Counted from the first letter of the stretch, positions 9,109-18,253 are shown. The stretch is DNA of 64,000 nucleotides from Flavobacterium sp. (GCF_039595935.1 NZ_JBCNKR010000006.1:2514001-2578000), one strand, 5' to 3'. The notes: generated from the sequence alone by a model not told the origin. Numbers and translations are program-made.

Positions 9109-10590
9109 TTAATTATTATTGAGTTGTTTTTCTAAATTATCAATTTGTGATGGACCGCTTAGACTTTTATTAATGATGATTCCATTTTCATCAGCCAAGA
9201 AATGCCAGGGAATTCCAAGTGACTGACTTCCGTATAAGTTTCGTAAATCAGCATCCAGTTTTTCATTAGCACGAATATGATAGCCTTCTAAATTGTAAAA
9301 ATGAGCCATATCACGCCATTGTTTTTCTCTGTTTTCTTTGTCTATGGAAATATAAACCATAGTAATGTTTTTTGATTTTAACAAAGCATACAGTTTTTGA
9401 TTGTCTTTAAATTCTGCTTTACAAGGTCCGCACCAAGTCGCCCAAATATCTATATAAAATTGTTTTCCATTCAATCCTTTTAACAGATCTTTTACAGAAT
9501 TAACTGCTGTATTGTCTGTAAAATGTATTTTGTTATTAAGCGGTTCTTCTTGTTTTTTATGAAATGCAATAATGGGAATAATTACAGGATCAAGAAAATG
9601 AGTATAAGGACTTGAAGGATATTCGGTTTTAAATTGTTCAAAAAGTGTTATTAATTCTTTTTCGTAATTATTATTGATTGCTTCATAATAAATATAAGCG
9701 GCTAAATAATATTCCAGCTGAGGCTTTGATAAATGTTTTTTTGCATAATTTATTCTGTGTGTATGAATCTGACCCTTTTTTCCTATTTCGGTCAGTTTTG
9801 AAATATCTGCAGCATCCAATATTAATTCATTATATCTTAAATAATTTTCGATATAAAAATAAAACCAGGGCGATTTAAGAAGTTCAGGATTAGTTACAGG
9901 ATTGGTTTTGAATATGTCACTCCAGAGTTCTGTATATTGAGTTTTATTAAGTGCATTTTTATTTCCGGTTTCGTTTAAGTAATTGATAAAAGCCAGACTT
10001 CCTTGTGCACCTTTGTAAAAATAAGTTCTGTCGGTTTCGATCAGATTGTAAAAATCTTTTGTAATCGATTTGTTTTTTAAAAGCTGTTTAAATCCTTCTA
10101 ATTCATTTTGAAGACTTTGTGTTAGCTTTTGTTTAATTTCCGAAATAATGCTGTCGCTGCTGTATTTTTTGGTTTCTAATTCAAAATGTCCGCCAACAAT
10201 CATACTCCTGTTTTGAATTTGATTGTATAATTCCTGACCTTTTTCATTTTTAGATTGTACTTTGAATCTGTTTTCCGGAGCATCGGTGTCAATTTCAATA
10301 GTATACGTGTTTCCGGGTTCTATAATTAAAGTTCCGTAAGACTTGTATTTGTATGATAAATCAAGAAAACACGTTTGGTTTGAATTAAGATTTATTTGAA
10401 AATTACCCGCAGAATCCGGCTGTACAGAATCTGTAAAACCGAAAAAATCAATTCCGTTTATTGGCAAAGTGTATTCAATTACTTCTGGAATTTTTCCTGT
10501 AATTCTGCCTGTAATATGAATATTATTTTTGGTCTGACAGATTCCCAATTCAGAAAAAAGAACTAATAAAAGTAAAAAGTACAGCTTCAT
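9109..10590 (-). CDS. exported DUF4369-thioredoxin (TlpA-like) protein
   Basis: 493 residues with a signal peptide (LYFLLLLVLFSELGICQ). An N-terminal beta-rich domain (about 22-120, NIHITGRITGKIPE onward) resembles DUF4369. A helical middle follows, and the C-terminal 140 residues form a TlpA/AhpC-like thioredoxin domain with WATWCGPCK as the CXXC centre. Such proteins are abundant in Bacteroidota and reduce or isomerise disulfides in the periplasm; the partner is unknown. It is transcribed away from dnaK, and the 289 bp between them hold the putative dnaK control region. Confidence 0.85.
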   Translation of the reverse strand: MKLYFLLLLVLFSELGICQTKNNIHITGRITGKIPEVIEYTLPINGIDFFGFTDSVQPDSAGNFQINLNSNQTCFLDLSYKYKSYGTLIIEPGNTYTIEIDTDAPENRFKVQSKNEKGQELYNQIQNRSMIVGGHFELETKKYSSDSIISEIKQKLTQSLQNELEGFKQLLKNKSITKDFYNLIETDRTYFYKGAQGSLAFINYLNETGNKNALNKTQYTELWSDIFKTNPVTNPELLKSPWFYFYIENYLRYNELILDAADISKLTEIGKKGQIHTHRINYAKKHLSKPQLEYYLAAYIYYEAINNNYEKELITLFEQFKTEYPSSPYTHFLDPVIIPIIAFHKKQEEPLNNKIHFTDNTAVNSVKDLLKGLNGKQFYIDIWATWCGPCKAEFKDNQKLYALLKSKNITMVYISIDKENREKQWRDMAHFYNLEGYHIRANEKLDADLRNLYGSQSLGIPWHFLADENGIIINKSLSGPSQIDNLEKQLNNN

Positions 10591-10702
10591 CTTTTCTATT
10601 TTAAAAAGTTTTGATTATCTCAAATATATACTTTTTTGACTGATAAATGAGACCGAATTTTTATAGTTTGATTTCTTTAAAATGATCTCAAACTGTAAAT
10701 AA

Positions 10703-10796
10703 TGACATGTAAAACAGCATCATGCCATGATTGTCAGGTTTGAAAAATGTCATGTTGGCAGATGATTTTTGCCTGTAAACAGGAAAACTGACAAAT
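10703..10796. promoter_or_regulatory. cluster of TGACA/TGTCA half-sites upstream of dnaK
   Basis: Within 94 bp there are TGACA at 10703, TGTCA at 10732, TGTCA at 10748, TGACA at about 10790, and a 12-bp palindrome CCTGTAAACAGG at 10772-10783. They lie about 45-135 bp upstream of the inferred dnaK start point, where an activator of sigma54 polymerase would bind. Function is inferred from position and symmetry only. Confidence 0.4.
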
Positions 10797-10814
10797 TACT
10801 TTGGTTTTTTATAT

Positions 10815-10830
10815 TGGCACAAAGATTGAC
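10815..10830 (+). promoter_or_regulatory. dnaK promoter: sigma54-like -24/-12 promoter of dnaK
   Basis: TGGCAC at 10815-10820, then five bases, then TTGAC at 10826-10830. This matches the sigma54 consensus TGGCAC-N5-TTGC at all but the last C, with the correct GG-to-TTG spacing. Transcription would begin near 10840 and give a leader of about 40 nt before the ATG at 10880. No CIRCE element (TTAGCACTC inverted repeat) is present. That dnaK is RpoN-driven here is an inference. Confidence 0.5.
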
Positions 10831-10879
10831 TTATGCCACCTGAGTTATAAAATTTAAATCAAAATTAAATATATAAAAA

Positions 10880-12763
10880 ATGGGTAAAATAATCGGAATT
10901 GACTTAGGTACGACGAACTCTTGTGTTTCTGTAATGGAAGGTAACGAAGCAGTTGTTATCCCTAACGCAGAAGGAAAAAGAACTACACCATCTATCATCG
11001 CTTTTGTTGAAGGTGGAGAGATTAAAGTAGGTGATCCTGCAAAAAGACAAGCAGTAACGAATCCTACAAAAACGATTGCTTCTATTAAACGTTTTATGGG
11101 ACACACTTTTGCTGAAACTGAAGGTGAAGCAAAAAGAGTTCCTTACAGTGTTGTAAAAGGTGACAATAATACTCCACGTGTGGATATTGACGGTCGTTTA
11201 TACACTGCTCAGGAGTTGTCTGCAATGACACTTCAAAAAATGAAAAAAACTGCTGAAGACTATTTAGGTCAAACAGTAACTGAGGCAGTTATTACAGTTC
11301 CTGCTTACTTTAACGATGCGCAACGTCAGGCTACAAAAGAAGCTGGTGAAATCGCTGGTCTTAAAGTTATGCGTATCATCAACGAGCCAACTGCTGCTGC
11401 ACTTGCTTACGGATTAGATAAAAAAGGAAATGATCAAAAAATTGCTGTGTACGATTTAGGTGGAGGTACTTTTGATATCTCTGTTCTTGAATTAGGAGAC
11501 GGTGTATTTGAAGTATTATCTACAAATGGTGATACTCACTTAGGAGGTGATGATTTTGACCAGGTTATTATTGACTGGTTAGCTGACGAATTCAAATCTG
11601 AAGAAGGTATTGATTTACGTTTAGATCCAATGTCATTACAGCGTTTGAAAGAAGCTGCTGAGAAAGCTAAGATTGAATTATCATCTTCTGCTGAAACAGA
11701 AATCAACTTACCATACGTAACTGCTACTGCTTCTGGACCAAAACACTTAGTGAAAAAATTATCTAGAGCTAAATTTGAGCAATTATCTGATTCTTTAGTA
11801 AAACGTTCTATGGAGCCAGTTGCTAAAGCATTAAAAGATGCAGGTTTATCTACATCTGATATCGACGAAGTAATCCTTGTAGGAGGTTCTACTCGTATGC
11901 CAAGAATCGCTGACGAAGTTGAAAAATTCTTCGGTAAAAAAGCATCTAAAGGTGTTAACCCTGATGAGGTTGTTGCTATTGGAGCTGCTATTCAAGGTGG
12001 AGTTTTATCTGGAGATGTAAAAGATGTATTGTTACTTGACGTAACTCCTCTTTCTTTAGGTATCGAAACTATGGGTGGTGTATTGACTAAATTAATCGAG
12101 TCTAATACAACTATCCCAACTAAAAAATCTCAAGTATTCTCTACTGCTGCTGATTCTCAACCATCTGTTGAAATTCACGTATTACAAGGAGAAAGAGCAA
12201 TGGCTGCTGATAACAAAACTATCGGTCGTTTCCACTTAGATGGTATTCCACCAGCACCAAGAGGAGTTCCTCAAATCGAAGTAACTTTCGATATCGATGC
12301 TAATGGTATCATCAAAGTTTCTGCAACTGATAAAGGAACAGGAAAATCTCACGATATCCGTATCGAAGCTTCTTCTGGATTAACAGCTGAAGAAATCGAA
12401 AAAATGAAAAAAGACGCTGAAGCTAACGCTGATGCTGACAGAATTGCAAAAGAAAGAGCTGAGAAATTGAACGAAGCTGACAGTACTATCTTCCAAACTG
12501 AATCTCAATTGAAAGAGTTAGGAGATAAATTGACAGACGATCAAAAAACAGCTATCGAATATGCTTTAACTGAATTGAGAATGGCTCACCAATCTCAAGA
12601 TCTTGACGCAATCCAAAAAGGATTAGACAATGTAAATGCAGCTTGGAAAACAGCTACAGAAGCAATGTACGCTCAAGGTGGAGAACAAGGTCAACAAGCT
12701 GCTCCACAACAAGAGCAATCTGGAGACAATGTTGAAGACGTTGAATTCGAAGAAGTAAAATAA
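10880..12763 (+). CDS. dnaK: molecular chaperone DnaK (Hsp70)
   Basis: 627 residues. The nucleotide-binding domain begins with GIDLGTTNSCVSVMEG and continues with the phosphate loop AVYDLGGGTFDISVL, followed by VGGSTRMPRI. The interdomain linker VLLLDVTPLSLGIETMGG is intact, followed by the substrate-binding beta domain and helical lid, and a Gln-rich tail ending in acidic EDVEFEEVK for co-chaperone contact. It folds and protects proteins with DnaJ and GrpE, neither of which is encoded nearby. Codon use is strongly biased, as in highly expressed genes. It is monocistronic, with a sigma54-like promoter and a strong terminator. Confidence 0.98.
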   Translation: MGKIIGIDLGTTNSCVSVMEGNEAVVIPNAEGKRTTPSIIAFVEGGEIKVGDPAKRQAVTNPTKTIASIKRFMGHTFAETEGEAKRVPYSVVKGDNNTPRVDIDGRLYTAQELSAMTLQKMKKTAEDYLGQTVTEAVITVPAYFNDAQRQATKEAGEIAGLKVMRIINEPTAAALAYGLDKKGNDQKIAVYDLGGGTFDISVLELGDGVFEVLSTNGDTHLGGDDFDQVIIDWLADEFKSEEGIDLRLDPMSLQRLKEAAEKAKIELSSSAETEINLPYVTATASGPKHLVKKLSRAKFEQLSDSLVKRSMEPVAKALKDAGLSTSDIDEVILVGGSTRMPRIADEVEKFFGKKASKGVNPDEVVAIGAAIQGGVLSGDVKDVLLLDVTPLSLGIETMGGVLTKLIESNTTIPTKKSQVFSTAADSQPSVEIHVLQGERAMAADNKTIGRFHLDGIPPAPRGVPQIEVTFDIDANGIIKVSATDKGTGKSHDIRIEASSGLTAEEIEKMKKDAEANADADRIAKERAEKLNEADSTIFQTESQLKELGDKLTDDQKTAIEYALTELRMAHQSQDLDAIQKGLDNVNAAWKTATEAMYAQGGEQGQQAAPQQEQSGDNVEDVEFEEVK

Positions 12764-12803
12764 TTCTTTAGTATTAAGAAATTAGTACAAAGTATTAAGA
12801 TAG

Positions 12804-12836
12804 AAAACCGAGTCAGAAATGACTCGGTTTTTTTTA
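12804..12836 (+). terminator. rho-independent terminator of dnaK
   Basis: A perfect 12-bp stem (12804-12815 with 12820-12831) encloses a GAAA tetraloop and is followed by a run of T residues. It lies 40 bp after the dnaK stop. Confidence 0.92.
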
Positions 12837-12858
12837 TGGATATTTTTTGCGTTTAGTT

Positions 12859-12891
12859 AAACCCGACAGGTTTTTAAAACCTGTCGGGTTT
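12859..12891. repeat. REP-like 33-bp palindrome, left copy
   Basis: A GC-rich arm AACCCGACAGG pairs with CCTGTCGGGTT around an AT-rich centre. An identical 33-bp copy is at 13534-13566, on the other side of the REP-associated transposase gene. The GC-rich stem is unlike the surrounding DNA. Confidence 0.9.
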
Positions 12892-12908
12892 GCTGTAGAA
12901 GGAAGATT

Positions 12909-13514
12909 TTAACTTAAATTAAGAAATTCTTCTAATGAAGTAAAATTTTCTCTTTGACTATGAGAAGCTTCTAATGAGGTTTTGTTATCAAATAAAGAAA
13001 TTACTTTTTCGCGTTTTAATTTAGTTGGCTTTTCAGAAATACAAGTTAGATAAGAACTCCAGGGATATTCTATTGGATGTTGACAAAATCTATGATTTAC
13101 TGGATTATAATGAATGTATTTTATAACCGAACGTAAATAGGCGTCATTATCAATTAGTTTTCTCTTAAAAGGTCTTTCAAATAGCGAACCATGTCTGTTA
13201 TAACCTTTGTTAATTGCTTTTGTGTATGCATTAAACAAATTTCCAAAAGATTGATGCGGAGGGATTATCTTTTTGATTTCATATTCGTTTTGGTTTTTTA
13301 GAATTTCTTCAAAAGTTTTAATTTTTACTAATAAGTGAAAATGATTCTTTAATAAACACCAAGCTAATGTTTCAGCAATTGGGTCGATATGTTTGGTATA
13401 AAGCATTAAAAAATACTCATGATTTCTATTTTCTTTAAATATATTTTCGCTGTTAATTCCACGATTATAAATGTGGTAAAACTTTCCATATTCTAAACTT
13501 TCAATTTTATGCAT
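12909..13514 (-). CDS. REP-associated tyrosine transposase (RAYT), Y1_Tnp/HUH family
   Basis: 201 residues. The HUH metal-binding motif is NHFHLL (His58 and His60). Downstream come GSLFERPFKRKLI and a helix with AYLRSVIKYIHYNPV, the usual RAYT helix that carries the catalytic tyrosine (Tyr126 or Tyr133). The length is normal and the frame is intact. RAYTs nick single-stranded REP hairpins and are thought to spread REP sequences. The gene is flanked by two identical 33-bp palindromes 17 and 19 bp from its ends, as expected for its substrates. No IS200 ends or target duplication were seen, so it is not a classical insertion sequence. Confidence 0.9.
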   Translation of the reverse strand: MHKIESLEYGKFYHIYNRGINSENIFKENRNHEYFLMLYTKHIDPIAETLAWCLLKNHFHLLVKIKTFEEILKNQNEYEIKKIIPPHQSFGNLFNAYTKAINKGYNRHGSLFERPFKRKLIDNDAYLRSVIKYIHYNPVNHRFCQHPIEYPWSSYLTCISEKPTKLKREKVISLFDNKTSLEASHSQRENFTSLEEFLNLS

Positions 13515-13533
13515 ATTTCATTGCTTCGTTTAA

Positions 13534-13566
13534 AAACCCGACAGGTTTTTAAAACCTGTCGGGTTT
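13534..13566. repeat. REP-like 33-bp palindrome, right copy
   Basis: Identical in all 33 positions and in orientation to the copy at 12859-12891. It lies just upstream of the transposase start codon at 13514, so it may also affect transposase expression. Confidence 0.9.
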
Positions 13567-13636
13567 AATTTAAAAGTAAAAGTAGTAAAAAGACTACTTT
13601 TTTATCTTGACCTATCTTGTTAAATCTTTCCATGCA

Positions 13637-13654
13637 AAATGACAATTGTCATTT
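13637..13654. promoter_or_regulatory. 18-bp perfect palindrome upstream of corA (candidate operator)
   Basis: AAATGACAATTGTCATTT is fully self-complementary and ends 47 bp before the corA ATG. Such dyads are typical of homodimeric repressors. No regulator gene is adjacent, so the binding factor is unknown. Confidence 0.5.
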
Positions 13655-13701
13655 ACCATTCAGATTCTTTTTCGTAATATTACTACTGTAAATTTTTTTG
13701 A

Positions 13702-14775
13702 ATGAGAAAGATTAAATACAAGAAAGGAAGAAAGCTGCAACACATTACTTTAGAATATACAGGCTTGCATAAAGAACATGAAACCGAAATGCAGCTCTTT
13801 GTATATGATGATGCAGACGTTATTGAATATGAAAAGTTTACAGTTTTGGCGTTAAATTCTTGTTTTGATTTTACAAAGAACAATTGGTTAAATGTTCATG
13901 GTTTAAACGATATTAATTTACTTAAAACAATTGGAGCCCATTTTAAACTCGACGATTTTCTCTTAGCCGATATTTTAAACACAACCAAACGAACAAAGTT
14001 AGAAGAACAGCAAGATGTTTTATTCTTTAATATAAAATCATTGCTTCCTTCTGAATACTCAGATAATATCAGTGTTGAGCAAATCAGTTTTATTCTAAAA
14101 GACGGAATCTTAATCTCTTTTCAGGAAAAACGAAGCGATTTTTTTACACATATTCGTGAACGTTTAAGAACGCACGCGGGAATTGTAAGAACCAAAAAAG
14201 TAGATTATCTCTTGTATTTACTTTTAGATGCGGTTATGGAAAACTTCTACATTACAATTGAAGATGAAGAAGATAAGATTGAAGATCTAATCAACATGAC
14301 CAAAAAAGGGGCAGATCCGGTTATTTTAGTAAAAATAGAAAATCATCGTGATAATTTAAACTTTTTAAAACGATCAATTGTACCGCTTAGAGATTCATTA
14401 TACTATTTAAAAACCAAAAAAGATGATGAAGATGAAAATGGTTTAATTCAAAAAGAAACCTTTAATTTTTTTATCAGACTTCATCAAAAAAGTTTAGAAC
14501 TTTTAGAGCAGATTGAATCGGATATGAGCGCTCTTGAAAGCGCTTCCAACTTTTATTTCTCGGAACAAAGCCGAAAAATGAACGAGATAATGAAAACGCT
14601 CACAATAATTTCAGCCATCTTTATTCCGCTTACCTTTATTGTGGGAGTATATGGAATGAACTTTGAAAACATGCCGGAACTTAAAACCCAAAACGGTTAT
14701 TTTGTCGTTATGGGTATTATGTTTTTGCTGGTAATAGCCTTAATTATTTATTTCAAGAAACGACGTTGGTTTTAA
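13702..14775 (+). CDS. corA: CorA family magnesium/cobalt transporter
   Basis: 357 residues. A long cytoplasmic N-terminal funnel domain with acidic helices (EDEEDKIEDL near residue 190) precedes two C-terminal transmembrane segments. The signature YGMN lies at the end of the first (TFIVGVYGMNFENMPE) and the chain ends in the usual basic KKRRWF. CorA forms a pentameric inner-membrane channel for Mg2+ (also Co2+ and Ni2+). The gene stands alone, with a palindrome 47 bp upstream. Pta starts 67 bp downstream. Confidence 0.95.
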   Translation: MRKIKYKKGRKLQHITLEYTGLHKEHETEMQLFVYDDADVIEYEKFTVLALNSCFDFTKNNWLNVHGLNDINLLKTIGAHFKLDDFLLADILNTTKRTKLEEQQDVLFFNIKSLLPSEYSDNISVEQISFILKDGILISFQEKRSDFFTHIRERLRTHAGIVRTKKVDYLLYLLLDAVMENFYITIEDEEDKIEDLINMTKKGADPVILVKIENHRDNLNFLKRSIVPLRDSLYYLKTKKDDEDENGLIQKETFNFFIRLHQKSLELLEQIESDMSALESASNFYFSEQSRKMNEIMKTLTIISAIFIPLTFIVGVYGMNFENMPELKTQNGYFVVMGIMFLLVIALIIYFKKRRWF

Positions 14776-14809
14776 CGTTTATTTCAATAAAATCATTAAG
14801 GATTTTTAA

Positions 14810-14817
14810 TAAATTTG
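14810..14817 (+). promoter_or_regulatory. Bacteroidota -7 box (TAAATTTG) before pta
   Basis: The word fits the TAnnTTTG consensus and lies 25 bp before the pta ATG, giving a leader of about 20 nt. No good TTTG -33 box is found at the normal distance, so this is tentative. Confidence 0.3.
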
Positions 14818-14842
14818 TTATTTAGAATAAATATAAATAATT

Positions 14843-16936
14843 ATGAGTAAAGCAGTATATATAGCCACAAGCGATCAAAACAGTGGAAAGTCGATTATTA
14901 CTCTCGGCTTAATGAGTCTTTTGATTGGTAAAACGGCCAAAGTGGGCTATTTCAGGCCTATAATAGAAGATTTTGTTGATGGTGAGGTAGATAATCATAT
15001 TGAAACCGTTTTGTCTCATTTTAGCCTTGATATTCAGTTTGAAGATGCTTATGCAATAACAAAAAGCAAATTGATTAAAAAGAAGAATAAAGGGAAAATA
15101 GGTGAGGTTTTAGATCTCATTATAGAGAAATATAAAAAACTGGAAGAACGATTTGATTTTGTTTTAGTTGAAGGAACAAGCTTTACAGGTGAAGGAACTT
15201 CTATCGAATTGGATTTGAATGTTTTAATTGCCAAAAATCTCGGAATCCCAACCATTATTATCGGTTCAGGAGTCGGCAAAACTTTAGAAGAATTGCTGGA
15301 CAGTCTTTATCTGGTTTACGATTCATTTAAAGTAAAAGAAGTCGAAGTTTTATCGGTTTTTGCCAATAAAGTACAACCAGAAAATATCGAATTGGTTACC
15401 AAAAGTCTGCAGAAAACTTTGCCTTCGCATGTTTTAATAAATACAATTCCATTAGTATCGACATTAAATAATCCAACGATGCAGGAAATTGTAAATGAGC
15501 TCAATGCAAAAGTCTTATTTGGAGAAAACTATCTAAATAACGAAATTGGTCATTATAGTGTAGGAGCCATGCAATTGCATAATTACTTAGTGCATCTAAA
15601 TAACAACGCATTAGTAATTACACCGGGTGATCGTTCGGATATTATTCTTGGAGCGTTACAGGCTAACGAATCAGCAAACTATCCCACTATTTCAGGAATT
15701 ATCTTAACAGGAAATATTGTTCCCGAAGAAAGTATTTTAAAGCTTATAGAAGGACTTTCGGCCATTGTTCCAATTATTGCAGTTGATGGTGGAACTTATC
15801 ATATTACAAACAAAATAGGATCAATAAAATCTGAGATTTATGCTAATAATACACACAAAATTGAAACCTCTATAAACACTTTTGAGAAATACGTTGACAA
15901 TGACGCTTTATCCGAAAGATTAATCACTTTTGAAGCAGAAGGCATGACGCCAAAAATGTTTCAATACAACATGGTTAAAAGAGCCAGACAGCACCGTAAA
16001 CATATTGTTCTTCCGGAAGGAAATGACGATAGAATTATTACAGCTGCATCAAGACTTCTGGCAATGGATGTAGTTGATATCACTATTATTGGAGATAAAA
16101 AACAAATCGAAAGTAAAGTAACAGAACTTGGAATTACGCTCGATTTTTCAAAAGTAAATATCATTAATCCTATAGAATCTGAACTGTACGAAGATTATGC
16201 CAATACGTATTATGAGTTGAGAAAAGCCAAAAATGTAAGTATTACGATGGCAAGGGATTTAATGGAAGACGTTTCGTATTTTGGAACCATGATGGTGTAT
16301 AAAGGCCATGCTGACGGAATGGTTTCGGGAGCCGCACATACAACACAGCATACGATTTTACCGGCACTTCAATTCATTAAAACTAAACCAAATTCATCAG
16401 TAGTTTCTTCCGTGTTTTTTATGTGTTTAGAAGACAGAGTTTCGGTTTTTGGAGATTGTGCCATAAATCCAAACCCAACAGCTGAACAATTGGCAGAAAT
16501 TGCTATTTCATCCGCAGAATCAAGTTCAGCTTTCGGAATTGAACCCAAAATTGCGATGCTTTCTTATTCTTCAGGATCATCAGGAAAAGGAGATGAGGTT
16601 GATAAAGTAAGAACCGCAACAGAAATTGTCAAACAAAAACGTCCTGATTTAAAAATCGAAGGACCAATTCAATACGATGCGGCTGTCGATCGCGCTGTTG
16701 GAAAAAGCAAAATGCCGGATTCTGAAGTAGCCGGACAGGCAAGTGTGCTTATTTTTCCGGATTTAAATACAGGAAATAATACCTATAAAGCCGTTCAGAG
16801 AGAAACGGGAGCACTGGCAATTGGCCCAATGCTGCAAGGATTAAATAAACCTGTAAACGATTTAAGCCGAGGCTGTACGGTTGATGATATTATCAATACG
16901 GTTGTAATTACGGCAATTCAGGCACAGGGAATGTAA
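14843..16936 (+). CDS. pta: phosphate acetyltransferase, long form
   Basis: 697 residues. The N-terminal P-loop/DRTGG-type region begins with YIATSDQNSGKSIITLGL. The C-terminal 330 residues (from about 370) form the PTA_PTB catalytic domain, with HRKHIVLPEGNDDRI at its start and QYDAAVDRAVGKSKMP plus VLIFPDLNTGNNTYKAVQR near the end. It converts acetyl-CoA and phosphate to acetyl phosphate. AckA follows 110 bp downstream on the same strand, together forming the acetate overflow/assimilation pathway. Confidence 0.97.
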   Translation: MSKAVYIATSDQNSGKSIITLGLMSLLIGKTAKVGYFRPIIEDFVDGEVDNHIETVLSHFSLDIQFEDAYAITKSKLIKKKNKGKIGEVLDLIIEKYKKLEERFDFVLVEGTSFTGEGTSIELDLNVLIAKNLGIPTIIIGSGVGKTLEELLDSLYLVYDSFKVKEVEVLSVFANKVQPENIELVTKSLQKTLPSHVLINTIPLVSTLNNPTMQEIVNELNAKVLFGENYLNNEIGHYSVGAMQLHNYLVHLNNNALVITPGDRSDIILGALQANESANYPTISGIILTGNIVPEESILKLIEGLSAIVPIIAVDGGTYHITNKIGSIKSEIYANNTHKIETSINTFEKYVDNDALSERLITFEAEGMTPKMFQYNMVKRARQHRKHIVLPEGNDDRIITAASRLLAMDVVDITIIGDKKQIESKVTELGITLDFSKVNIINPIESELYEDYANTYYELRKAKNVSITMARDLMEDVSYFGTMMVYKGHADGMVSGAAHTTQHTILPALQFIKTKPNSSVVSSVFFMCLEDRVSVFGDCAINPNPTAEQLAEIAISSAESSSAFGIEPKIAMLSYSSGSSGKGDEVDKVRTATEIVKQKRPDLKIEGPIQYDAAVDRAVGKSKMPDSEVAGQASVLIFPDLNTGNNTYKAVQRETGALAIGPMLQGLNKPVNDLSRGCTVDDIINTVVITAIQAQGM

Positions 16937-17003
16937 ATTCAATTAAAAATTAAAAATTGAGAATTAAAAATTAAAAATAAATTACTTTGGTGTACGTATA
17001 AAA

Positions 17004-17038
17004 CTTAGCAACTTAGAGACTCAGCATCTTAGCAACTT
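17004..17038. repeat. 24-bp spaced repeat of CTTAGCAACTT before ackA
   Basis: CTTAGCAACTT occurs at 17004-17014 and 17028-17038, with related 8-nt words between them, immediately before the ackA start. It resembles other low-complexity word repeats in this window (51847-51901 and 54350-54486). Confidence 0.6.
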
Positions 17039-17046
17039 TAAAAAAA

Positions 17047-18231
17047 ATGAAAATACTAATTATAAACTCAGGAAGTTCTTCAATAAAATATCAATTAATG
17101 GTTATGCCAACAAATGAAGTAATTTGTTCTGGTATGATTGACAGAATTGGTTTAGAAACTTCAAATGTGACATTTAAAACAGCATCAGGAAATCACGAAG
17201 AAATTCTGCCGATTTTAACGCACAAAGTAGGTCTGCAAAAGGTTGCCGATATGCTTCTTGATCCCGAAAAAGGGGTAATAAAATCAACTTCAGAAATTAC
17301 AGCTGTTGGACACAGAGTAGTGCATGGAGGAAGTTATTTCTCTGATACAACTATAATTACCGAAGAAGTAAAAGAAAAAATAAAAGAGCTTTCAGAATTG
17401 GCTCCGCTTCATAATCCGGCTCATTTGGTTGGAATAAATGTTGCCGAAGAAATCTTCGCATCGGCAAAACAAGTAGCCGTTTTTGATACCGCTTTTCATC
17501 AGACAATTCCGGTTGTGGCTCACAAATACGCCATTCCAAATTATCTTTTAACTGAGCATAAAGTTCGTGTATACGGATTTCATGGAACGAGTCATAAATA
17601 CGTTTCTGAAAAAGCAATTAGTTATTTAGAAAAGCATTCTAAAATAATCACAATTCACTTAGGAAATGGCTGTAGTATGACCGCCGTACAAGACGGAAAA
17701 AGCATTGATACCACAATGGGATTTTCGCCTGCAAATGGTTTAGTTATGGGAACCCGTGCCGGAGATATAGATCAGTCGGTAATTTTTTATATGGTTAAAA
17801 ATCTGGGCTATACTCCGGATGAAGTTAATTCTATTTTGCTGAAACAAAGCGGAATGCTAGGACTTACCGGTTACAGCGACCTTCGAGATATTGAAGCAAA
17901 GGCCGAAGAAGGAAACAAAGATTGTCAACTAGCATTATTTATGAATGCTTACAGAATCAGAAAAACAATTGGTTCTTATGCCGCAGCCTTAAATGGATTA
18001 GATGCTATTGTTTTTACTGCCGGAATTGGCGAGAATTCTTCATATATGCGAAAATTAGTTTGTACCGATATGGATTATTTTGGAATTGAAATTGACAAAG
18101 AAAAAAATCAAATTCGCTCGAAAGAAATTAGAGAAATTAATTCTGAAAATTCAATTGTAAAAGTTTTGGTTGTTCCAACAGATGAAGAATACGAAATTGC
18201 CAATCAGGTTTTTCAATTACTGGAAAATTAA
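17047..18231 (+). CDS. ackA: acetate kinase
   Basis: 394 residues, the usual length. The N-terminal MKILIINSGSSSIKYQLM phosphate-binding strand pair, VAVFDTAFHQTIP, YGFHGTSHKYV and the adenosine-binding IVFTAGIGENSSYMR are all present. It transfers phosphate between acetyl phosphate and ADP. It lies 110 bp downstream of pta and is closed by a strong terminator at 18254-18283. Confidence 0.98.
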   Translation: MKILIINSGSSSIKYQLMVMPTNEVICSGMIDRIGLETSNVTFKTASGNHEEILPILTHKVGLQKVADMLLDPEKGVIKSTSEITAVGHRVVHGGSYFSDTTIITEEVKEKIKELSELAPLHNPAHLVGINVAEEIFASAKQVAVFDTAFHQTIPVVAHKYAIPNYLLTEHKVRVYGFHGTSHKYVSEKAISYLEKHSKIITIHLGNGCSMTAVQDGKSIDTTMGFSPANGLVMGTRAGDIDQSVIFYMVKNLGYTPDEVNSILLKQSGMLGLTGYSDLRDIEAKAEEGNKDCQLALFMNAYRIRKTIGSYAAALNGLDAIVFTAGIGENSSYMRKLVCTDMDYFGIEIDKEKNQIRSKEIREINSENSIVKVLVVPTDEEYEIANQVFQLLEN

Positions 18232-18253
18232 AAATCTAGATATAATTAAAAGG

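Noticed and set aside
10880..12763. dnaK with a HrcA/CIRCE control site
   Set aside because: No TTAGCACTC inverted repeat occurs between 10591 and 10880.
12909..13566. Classical IS200/IS605 insertion
   Set aside because: No IS left/right ends, no TnpB, no disrupted gene; motifs and flanking palindromes fit a RAYT instead.
17357..17617. 86-codon minus-strand frame inside ackA
   Set aside because: It is antisense to conserved acetate kinase motifs and reads as low-complexity charged and hydrophobic runs.
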